This document shows, piece after piece, positions 29,531 through 35,105 of a DNA stretch of 35,105 nucleotides. This DNA is from Pseudomonadota bacterium (GTDB lineage Bacteria; Pseudomonadota; Gammaproteobacteria; Xanthomonadales; Xanthomonadaceae), in contig JAKACT010000010.1 of NCBI GenBank assembly GCA_021821195.1, forward strand, positions 1 through 35,105. Reading direction: 5' to 3'. A program made the position numbers and the translations under genes. The stretch's first letter is position 1. The number at the start of each line of letters is the position of its first letter. The notes under the pieces were generated by a model that was given only the letters and a program-made list of their open reading frames with translations, ran no database searches and was not told where the DNA came from.

Positions 29531-30910
29531 ATGCCAGAAAGCGCCGCCACCCGCAAGAAGACCACCCGCGACGTCCTGCGCGCGCTGCGCCGGCCCAAGG
29601 TGCTGGCGATGCTGCTGCTGGGCTTCTCCTCCGGCCTGCCGCTGTACCTGGTCGGCAACACCATGGGCTACTGGATGCGCGAGAACGGCAGCGAGCTGTC
29701 GGCGATCGGCTTCCTGTCGTGGGTGGGCCTGGCCTACACGCTGAAGTTCCTGTGGGCGCCGGTGATCGACAAGACCAGCGTGCCGCTGCTGGGCCGGCTT
29801 GGCCACCGCCGCGGCTGGATGGTGTTGTCGCAGGTCGTGGTGGCGCTGGGCCTGGGCGGGATGGCGGTGGTGCAGCCACAGGGCGGCCAGTTCCAGCTGG
29901 CCGGCTTCGCCATCGAGCACCTGCTGGTGTTCGGCGCGCTGGCGCTGGCGGCGGCGTTCGCCTCGGCGACGCAGGACATCGTGGTGGACGCCTGGCGCAT
30001 CGAGATCGCCGACGATCCCGAAGAGCTGGGCCTGCTCACGTCCGGCACCCAGTTCGGCTATCGCACCGCGCTGCTGGTGACCGATGCGCTGATCCTGATC
30101 CTGGCCACCTACGTCGGCTGGTCGCTGTCGTACTGGGCGATGGCGGTGCTGATGGGCGTGGGCCTGTGCGCGGCGCTGTTCCTGGCGCGCGAGCCGTCCG
30201 CCTCGCAGCGCCCGGAGGCCACCGCGCACGCGCCGATGTGGACCGTGTCCGGGCTGTGGGACGCCATCGCCGGGCCGTTCATCGCCTTCTTCAAGACCCA
30301 CGGCCAGTGGGCGCTGCTGATGCTGGCGGCGATCAGCCTGTACCGGCTGCCGGATTTCGTGATGGGGCCGATGAACAATCCGTTCTATGCCGACATCGGC
30401 ATCAGCAAGGAATTCGTGGGCGAGGTGCGCGCCTCGATCGGGCTTGCTACCTCGCTGCTGGGGATCGCGGCTGCCGGCATCAGCGCGGTGCGCTTCGGCT
30501 TCGTGCCCACGCTGCTGGCCGGCGCCATCCTCGGCCCCGGCTCCAACGCCGCGTTCACCTGGGTGGCCTATGCCGGCGGCGACCACGCAGTGTTCGTGGC
30601 GGCGATGGCGATCGACGGCTTCTCCACCGGTTTCGCCGGCACCGCGCTGGTGGCCTACATGTCCAGCCTCACCAGCATCGGCTACACCGCCACCCAGTAC
30701 GCCCTGCTCAGCTCGTTCTACGCGCTGCTGGGCAAGCTGCTGAAGGGCTTCTCCGGCGTCGCGGTGGAACAGCTCGCCGTCGGCCGCACGCTGCTGGACG
30801 GCTATGCGCTGTTCTTCCTCGGCACCGCGCTGGCCGGGTTGCCGGCGCTGCTGCTGTGCCTGTGGCTGGCGCGACGGATGCGCGCCGCAGCCCCTGCTCA
30901 GGCGGGGTAG
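29531..30910 (+). CDS. ampG: AmpG-like muropeptide permease (MFS)
   Basis: An inner-membrane transporter of 459 residues with about 12 hydrophobic helices. Its N-terminal half is strongly AmpG-like: [49 protein letters not shown] and [14 protein letters not shown]. AmpG imports GlcNAc-anhydroMurNAc-peptides released during wall turnover and feeds peptidoglycan recycling and beta-lactamase induction. ATG 29531 has AGGAA nearby. Its last 13 bases overlap the 3' end of anmK, which works in the same pathway. A close paralogue importing another substrate cannot be excluded. Confidence 0.82.
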   Translation: MPESAATRKKTTRDVLRALRRPKVLAMLLLGFSSGLPLYLVGNTMGYWMRENGSELSAIGFLSWVGLAYTLKFLWAPVIDKTSVPLLGRLGHRRGWMVLSQVVVALGLGGMAVVQPQGGQFQLAGFAIEHLLVFGALALAAAFASATQDIVVDAWRIEIADDPEELGLLTSGTQFGYRTALLVTDALILILATYVGWSLSYWAMAVLMGVGLCAALFLAREPSASQRPEATAHAPMWTVSGLWDAIAGPFIAFFKTHGQWALLMLAAISLYRLPDFVMGPMNNPFYADIGISKEFVGEVRASIGLATSLLGIAAAGISAVRFGFVPTLLAGAILGPGSNAAFTWVAYAGGDHAVFVAAMAIDGFSTGFAGTALVAYMSSLTSIGYTATQYALLSSFYALLGKLLKGFSGVAVEQLAVGRTLLDGYALFFLGTALAGLPALLLCLWLARRMRAAAPAQAG

Positions 30911-32025
30911 AGCGCGCCCAGCACGCGCGGCCCGGCGGCGCCGGTGACCGCGGGCAGGTTGCCCGGTCGGCCGGCGAGGTGTTCGCGCGCCAGCCAGGCG
31001 AATGCCATCGCTTCGACGAAATCCGGATCCAGCCCGTGTGCGGCGCTGGACTCGATCAGCGCGTCCGGCATCGCTTCGGCCAGCGCCGCCATCAGCAGCG
31101 GGTTGTGCACGCCGCCGCCGCAGGCGATGACCAGGCGGGTGCCCGGCTGGGTGGCGCGCAGGGCGTCGGCGACGCTGCGTGCGGTCAGCGCCAGCAGGGT
31201 GGCCTGCACGTCGGCAGGCGCTTCGGTGCCGGCCAGCGCGGCTTCCACCCAGTCGAGGTGGAAGCGGTCGCGGCCGGTCGATTTCGGCGGCGGCGCGGCG
31301 AACCACGGCTCGGCCAGCAGGCGCGCCAGCAGCGGGCCATCGACATGGCCCCGTGCGGCGAACGCACCGCCCACGTCATAGGCCGTGCCGGTGTGGCGCT
31401 GGCACCATGCATCCATCAGCCCGTTGGCCGGGCCGGTGTCGAACCCGCGCACCGTGCCGCGGGCCGGCAGCAGGGTGAGGTTGGCGATCCCGCCCAGGTT
31501 CAGCACCGCGCGATCCTCGCCGGGATCGTGCAGGGTGGCCGCGTGGAAGGCCGGCACCAGCGGCGCGCCGTGGCCGCCAGCGGCGACGTCGCGGCGGCGG
31601 AAGTCCGCCACCACCTGGATGCCGCAGCGCTCCGCGATCGCGTGGGCATCGCCCAGCTGCAGGGTGAACGGCGCGTCGCCGTGCGGATGGTGGCGCAGGG
31701 TCTGCCCGTGCGAGCCGATCGCGGTGATATCGCGTGCGGTCAGCCCGGCGTCGCGGAGCGTCGCCAGCGCGGCGGCGGCAAACGCGTGGCCGATGCGCAC
31801 GTCCAGCTCGCCCACTTCGTCCAGGGTCAGCGCCTGCGCCTGTTGGCCCAGCGCCACCAGGCGCTCGCGCAACGCGGGGTGCCAGGCATGGGTGCGGCCA
31901 TGCAGCAGGGTGGGGCGTGCGTGCGCGTGGTCGTCGTCGAACCGCACCAGCGCGGCATCGATGCCGTCGGCGCTGGTGCCGGAAATCAGGCCGAGAAAGA
32001 TCCGGCCAGTGGGGAGGTCGCTCAT
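30898..32025 (-). CDS. anmK: Anhydro-N-acetylmuramic acid kinase
   Basis: AnmK hydrolyses the 1,6-anhydro ring of anhydroMurNAc and phosphorylates it to MurNAc-6-phosphate during wall recycling. The 375-residue product is of normal length. The ATP-binding motif [16 protein letters not shown] is at the N-terminus, followed by [57 protein letters not shown] and [14 protein letters not shown] 32025 begins [16 protein letters not shown], a usual start. It converges on ampG with a 13-base overlap of coding ends. It lies 33 bases downstream of the endopeptidase gene on the same strand, so a wall-turnover operon with that gene is likely. Confidence 0.94.
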   Translation of the reverse strand: MSDLPTGRIFLGLISGTSADGIDAALVRFDDDHAHARPTLLHGRTHAWHPALRERLVALGQQAQALTLDEVGELDVRIGHAFAAAALATLRDAGLTARDITAIGSHGQTLRHHPHGDAPFTLQLGDAHAIAERCGIQVVADFRRRDVAAGGHGAPLVPAFHAATLHDPGEDRAVLNLGGIANLTLLPARGTVRGFDTGPANGLMDAWCQRHTGTAYDVGGAFAARGHVDGPLLARLLAEPWFAAPPPKSTGRDRFHLDWVEAALAGTEAPADVQATLLALTARSVADALRATQPGTRLVIACGGGVHNPLLMAALAEAMPDALIESSAAHGLDPDFVEAMAFAWLAREHLAGRPGNLPAVTGAAGPRVLGALYPA

Positions 32026-32058
32026 GCGATGCAGTATCGCATCGCCGCGTGCGTGGCC

Positions 32059-33498
32059 TCAGCCCTTCTTCGGCGCGGGTGCCGGCTTGGCGGCGGCGCT
32101 GGCGACGCGGCTGCCGTCATCGAGCTGGAACACCACGTCCTCGACCTCGCGGATCTTCTCCAGGGCGCGATGGGTCTCGCTCTTGAACGCCACCAGCGAT
32201 TGCCCGGTCAGCGGCGTGGGCGGCGGCAGGGTCATCTTCAGCGGGTTCATGTGCACGCCGTTGACCCGGAATTCGTAGTGCAGGTGCGGGCCGGTGGCCA
32301 GGCCGGTGCTGCCGACGTAGCCGATCACCGTGCCCTGTGCCACGCGCTGGCCGGGGCGCAGCTTCGCAAAGCGTGACATATGCCCGTACAGGGTGGTCTT
32401 GCCGCCGCCATGGTTGAGGATCACGGTGTTGCCGTAGCCGCCCTTGCGGCCGACGAACTCGACCCGCGCATCGCCCGCGGCCTGGATCGGGGTGCCGGTG
32501 CCGGCGGCGTAGTCAACGCCCTTGTGCAGGCGGAAGCGGCCCAGCACCGGGTGCCTGCGGCCGCCGAAGCCGGAGCTCAGGCGCGCATAGGGAATCGGCA
32601 TGCGGATGAAGGGGCGGCGCAGCGAGCGGCCGTCCGGGGTGAAGTACTCCGGCTTGCCGTCGCGCATGTAGCGGAAGGCGCTCTTGAGCTTGCCGTCGAC
32701 GGTGAAGGTCGCGGCCAGCACGGGACCGGTGTTGACCAGCTGGCCGTTCTTCCAGGTCTGGTCGACGACCACGCTGAAGCGGTCGTCCTCGCCCAGGTCC
32801 GAATCGAAGTCGATGTCGTACTTGAACATCTCGTCGGTGAGCTGGTTGAGCTGGGCGCTGCCCAGGCCCAGCTTGCGCGCCGAGGCGAACAACGACTTGC
32901 CCACTTCGCCGGTCAGCACCACCGTGCGGGTGGTGATCTCCACCGGCACCGCGCGCTCGCGCAGGGTGTCGCCGCTGAATTCCAGCTCGATGGGGGTATC
33001 GCCGATGCCCGGGCCGGCTTCCAGGCGCATCGCCCGCACGCTGCCGTCGGCCGGCAGGTTGAAGCTCAGCGCGGTGCCCGGGCGCAGCTTGCGCAGGGTC
33101 GGCTTGATCTTCGGGTGCTGCATCACCCGCGCCAGCTGGTCGTAGGGGATGCCCAGCTCCTCGAACACGCCGCTCAGGGTCTGGCCCGGCTTCAGCGTGA
33201 CCGACTGCCACTGGTCGTCGGTGCTCTTGGCTGCGCGTTTGTCCAGCTTGGGCAGCGACAGCGCCAGCGTCATCCGCTGCATCTGCATGTCACCCGGATG
33301 CTCCAGCACGCTGGAGAAACCGGGCACGATTGCCGCCAGCAGCACGCCCATGGTGGTCAGGACGCTGGCATGCGCCCAGTGGCGCCGCGTCCAGCGGCCG
33401 CGATAGGGCAGGGAATCGGTGGGGACGGATCGGTCCGCGTTGACGCGGGCACGTTCGAGATTCTCGCGACGCACGGCGTCGTGATTCGAATCCGTCAT
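32059..33498 (-). CDS. MepM-like M23 peptidoglycan endopeptidase
   Basis: A 479-residue envelope protein. A cytoplasmic stretch of about 40 residues precedes a membrane anchor (ASVLTTMGVLLAAIVPGF). An OapA/LysM-like domain follows (VTLKPGQTLSGVFEELGIPY, with LRKLRPGTALSFNL), then a linker domain and a complete M23 peptidase. The zinc ligands are visible: H325 and D329 in HKGVDYAAGTGTPI, then GPHLHYEF with H405 and H407. These enzymes cut D,D cross-links to let the wall expand. ATG 33498 has AGGGGA eight bases upstream and a well-formed promoter behind it. A Lys/Pro-rich C-terminal tail ends the protein. It is probably transcribed on into anmK. Confidence 0.9.
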   Translation of the reverse strand: MTDSNHDAVRRENLERARVNADRSVPTDSLPYRGRWTRRHWAHASVLTTMGVLLAAIVPGFSSVLEHPGDMQMQRMTLALSLPKLDKRAAKSTDDQWQSVTLKPGQTLSGVFEELGIPYDQLARVMQHPKIKPTLRKLRPGTALSFNLPADGSVRAMRLEAGPGIGDTPIELEFSGDTLRERAVPVEITTRTVVLTGEVGKSLFASARKLGLGSAQLNQLTDEMFKYDIDFDSDLGEDDRFSVVVDQTWKNGQLVNTGPVLAATFTVDGKLKSAFRYMRDGKPEYFTPDGRSLRRPFIRMPIPYARLSSGFGGRRHPVLGRFRLHKGVDYAAGTGTPIQAAGDARVEFVGRKGGYGNTVILNHGGGKTTLYGHMSRFAKLRPGQRVAQGTVIGYVGSTGLATGPHLHYEFRVNGVHMNPLKMTLPPPTPLTGQSLVAFKSETHRALEKIREVEDVVFQLDDGSRVASAAAKPAPAPKKG

Positions 33499-33537
33499 AT
33501 GATCGTCCCCTGCCTGTGTACAAAGCGTCAACGCGCT

Positions 33538-33566
33538 ACCATAGGCATGCTAGGAACCTGCGTCAA
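33538..33566 (-). promoter_or_regulatory. Sigma-70 promoter of the M23 peptidase gene
   Basis: On the minus strand TTGACG (33566-33561), a 17-base spacer and TATGGT (33543-33538) form a good sigma-70 promoter 40 bases before the start codon at 33498. It lies in the divergent region shared with tyrS. Confidence 0.65.
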
Positions 33567-33675
33567 CCCGTTGAATCTGCGAATGTTTTTCCAGTTCACG
33601 GTTTAACGCGTGGTTAACGCCACCCGTCCCGAACATGAATGCGGTGTCGTCACCCGCCGCCGGAGAGAAGTGCCC

Positions 33676-34902
33676 GTGTCCCCACAGTCCCCTGCCGACC
33701 TGCAGCCCACCCTGGACCTGATTGCCCGCGGCAGCGATGAAATCCTCAAGCGCGACGAACTGGAAGCGCGCCTGAAGCTTGGCCGCCCGCTGCGGATCAA
33801 GGCCGGCTTCGATCCCACCGCGCCCGACCTGCACCTCGGCCACACCGTGCTGCTCAACAAGATGCGGCAGTTCCAGCAGCTGGGCCACCAGGTCATCTTC
33901 CTGATTGGCGACTTCACCGGGATGATCGGCGACCCCACCGGCAAGAACGTCACCCGTAAGCCGCTGACCCGCGAGGACGTGCTGGCCAACGCGCAGACCT
34001 ACGCGGAGCAGGTGTTCAAGGTGCTGGATCGCGAGCGCACCGAGGTGCGCTTCAACAGCGAATGGTTCGGCGCGATGAGCGCCGCCGACATGATCCGTCT
34101 GGCCGCCCAGCACACGGTGGCGCGCATGCTCGAGCGCGACGACTTCGCCAAGCGCTACGCGGCGCAGCAGTCCATCGCGATCCACGAATTCCTGTATCCG
34201 CTGGTGCAGGGCTACGACTCCGTGGCGCTGAAGGCCGATGTCGAGCTCGGCGGCACCGACCAGAAGTTCAACCTGCTGATGGGGCGCGGGCTGCAGGAAC
34301 ACCATGGCCAGTCGCCGCAGATCGTGCTGACGATGCCGCTGCTGGAGGGTCTGGATGGCGTCAACAAGATGTCGAAGTCGCTGGGCAACTACATCGGCAT
34401 CGCCGAGCCGGCCATCGACATCGTCACCAAGACCATGAAGATCGGCGACGCGCTGATGTGGAAGTGGATCGACCTGCTCAGCTTCGAGATCGGCATCGAC
34501 GAGGCCGCGCAGCTGCGCGCCGAGGTGGAGGCCGGGCTCAATCCGCGCGACGTCAAGCTGCGCCTGGCGCGCGAGCTCGCGGCACGTTTCCATGACGCTG
34601 CGGCGGCGGAGCAGGCCATCGCCGGCTGGCATGCCGCGGTGCGTGGCGAAGGCGATCTCTCCGCGCTGCCGCTGCAGGACGTCGCGGTGCCGGCCGAGGG
34701 GTTGCGCATCGCTGCCCTGCTGGTGGCGGCCGGCTTGATGCCCAGCAACTCGGAAGCCGGCCGCAAGCTCAAGGAGCGCGCGGTGCGCATCGACGGCGAG
34801 GTGTTCGAGGATGCTTCGCGGGTGTTCGCGCCCGGCTTCGAGGCTGTGCTGGCGGTGGGCAAGCGCAACTTCGCGCGCGTGCGTCTGCGCCAGGCCAGTT
34901 GA
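33676..34902 (+). CDS. tyrS: Tyrosyl-tRNA synthetase
   Basis: A class I synthetase charging tRNA-Tyr, 408 residues, of the TyrZ-like group common in Xanthomonadaceae. HIGH appears as HLGH in [20 protein letters not shown]. The tyrosine pocket [15 protein letters not shown] and the KMSKS loop [14 protein letters not shown] follow. A C-terminal S4 RNA-binding domain runs from [23 protein letters not shown] 33676 is preferred: GGAG at 33662-33665 lies ten bases before it. GTG 33670 is too close, and the upstream ATG at 33610 would add an unconserved tail. The gene leads towards an rRNA-type promoter. Confidence 0.93.
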   Translation: MSPQSPADLQPTLDLIARGSDEILKRDELEARLKLGRPLRIKAGFDPTAPDLHLGHTVLLNKMRQFQQLGHQVIFLIGDFTGMIGDPTGKNVTRKPLTREDVLANAQTYAEQVFKVLDRERTEVRFNSEWFGAMSAADMIRLAAQHTVARMLERDDFAKRYAAQQSIAIHEFLYPLVQGYDSVALKADVELGGTDQKFNLLMGRGLQEHHGQSPQIVLTMPLLEGLDGVNKMSKSLGNYIGIAEPAIDIVTKTMKIGDALMWKWIDLLSFEIGIDEAAQLRAEVEAGLNPRDVKLRLARELAARFHDAAAAEQAIAGWHAAVRGEGDLSALPLQDVAVPAEGLRIAALLVAAGLMPSNSEAGRKLKERAVRIDGEVFEDASRVFAPGFEAVLAVGKRNFARVRLRQAS

Positions 34903-34916
34903 TTGCGATGTTTTAG

Positions 34917-34945
34917 CTGAATGCGCGCGCGATAGTCGCATTCAG
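34917..34945 (+). terminator. Hairpin after tyrS, possible terminator
   Basis: CTGAATGCG (34917-34925) and CGCATTCAG (34937-34945) form a perfect 9-bp stem with an 11-base loop, 14 bases after the tyrS stop. There is no T-tract, so termination strength is uncertain. A further imperfect hairpin (AAGGGG at 34977-34982 with CCCCTT at 34995-35000) follows. Confidence 0.5.
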
Positions 34946-35052
34946 GCAGCGAAATCAAGACTTCCCAATCGTCCTGAAGGGGTGCAAGATGCGCCCCCTT
35001 GCCGCTGCGGATGAATGCGGGGGCGGGGCAGGGAAGTGAGGCGATCCGGGTG

Positions 35053-35080
35053 TTGACAGAGGTTGTAACCCGGGTATGAT
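35053..35080 (+). promoter_or_regulatory. Strong rRNA-type promoter at the right edge
   Basis: TTGACA (35053-35058), a 16-base spacer and TATGAT (35075-35080) are near consensus, followed by a GC-rich discriminator (TCGCGGCCCT). This is the pattern of stringently controlled rRNA promoters. tyrS is next to an rRNA operon in several Xanthomonadaceae as I recall, so a 16S gene may begin beyond the window. Only the promoter itself is visible here. Confidence 0.7.
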
Positions 35081-35105
35081 TCGCGGCCCTCCTGCAGACG
35101 GTTCG

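Noticed and set aside
27617-31306. A minus-strand frame of more than 1200 codons overlapping xthA and ampG
   Set aside because: Same reason: it is antisense to recognisable genes and has no conserved motif or start signal.
27745-32376. A very long plus-strand open frame of more than 1500 codons across pyrE, xthA, ampG and anmK
   Set aside because: It runs through four well-conserved genes in another frame or strand; low-complexity Arg/Gly/Ala sequence and no domain. High GC makes stop codons rare in shadow frames.
33571-33610. TTGAAT at 33571-33576 as -35 of tyrS
   Set aside because: No acceptable -10 hexamer lies 15-19 bases downstream.

Overview
The window reads as a high-GC chromosome segment from a gammaproteobacterium of the Xanthomonadaceae/Lysobacteraceae (Xanthomonas, Lysobacter, Thermomonas or Luteimonas type). 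The reasons are its very GC-rich third codon positions, the gene neighbourhoods (argS then an FtsN-like SPOR gene; radC/coaBC/dut/algC; comM/ubiK/PII; tyrS ahead of an rRNA-type promoter), and a signalling and peptide-modification locus that I know only from this family. It is densely coding: no gap exceeds about 200 bases, and the largest (34903-35105, 14778-14948, 11425-11583) carry promoters or hairpins. I saw no tRNA, CRISPR array or insertion sequence. No replication origin is visible.

Layout. 1-4170: the tail of an unknown gene, a 52-bp perfect palindrome, a LysR regulator, and the divergent glyoxylate-shunt genes aceB and aceA. 4324-9470: the most interesting block. A cNMP-binding diguanylate cyclase is followed 7 bases later by a membrane-anchored class III nucleotide cyclase with a tetratricopeptide region. 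Next come a small opposite-strand gene for a putative modified (RiPP-like) peptide with a nitrile-hydratase-like leader, and a SagB-like peptide-maturation dehydrogenase. 9614-13833: comM, ubiK, a GlnB-type PII gene and a second, TPR-containing GGDEF protein. 13923-17959: divergent polyamine genes speE and speA, with an acyltransferase-3 gene overlapping the end of speA. 17956-18958: a zeta-type kinase toxin with a Phd/YefM-like antitoxin. 19034-22264: ydfG, and argS overlapping a SPOR gene. 22316-27136: radC divergent from coaC, coaB, dut and a membrane-anchored algC. The usually fused coaBC is split here by an ATGA overlap. 27147-33498: pyrE with a DUF4124 gene, xthA, ampG, anmK and a MepM-like endopeptidase; the last three belong to peptidoglycan recycling and remodelling. 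33676-35105: tyrS and then a strong rRNA-type promoter at the right edge.

How they fit together. Most genes are housekeeping. The 4.3-9.5 kb block suggests a relay: the cyclase makes a cyclic nucleotide, the neighbouring protein binds it and makes c-di-GMP, and a peptide with its own tailoring enzyme sits in the same locus. The first half of that relay has been described for a homologous Xanthomonas campestris pair, as I recall it. The peptide half, and any link between the halves, appears to rest on computational family definitions only. Gene starts were chosen by Shine-Dalgarno spacing and by remembered alignment to known proteins; no database search was run.
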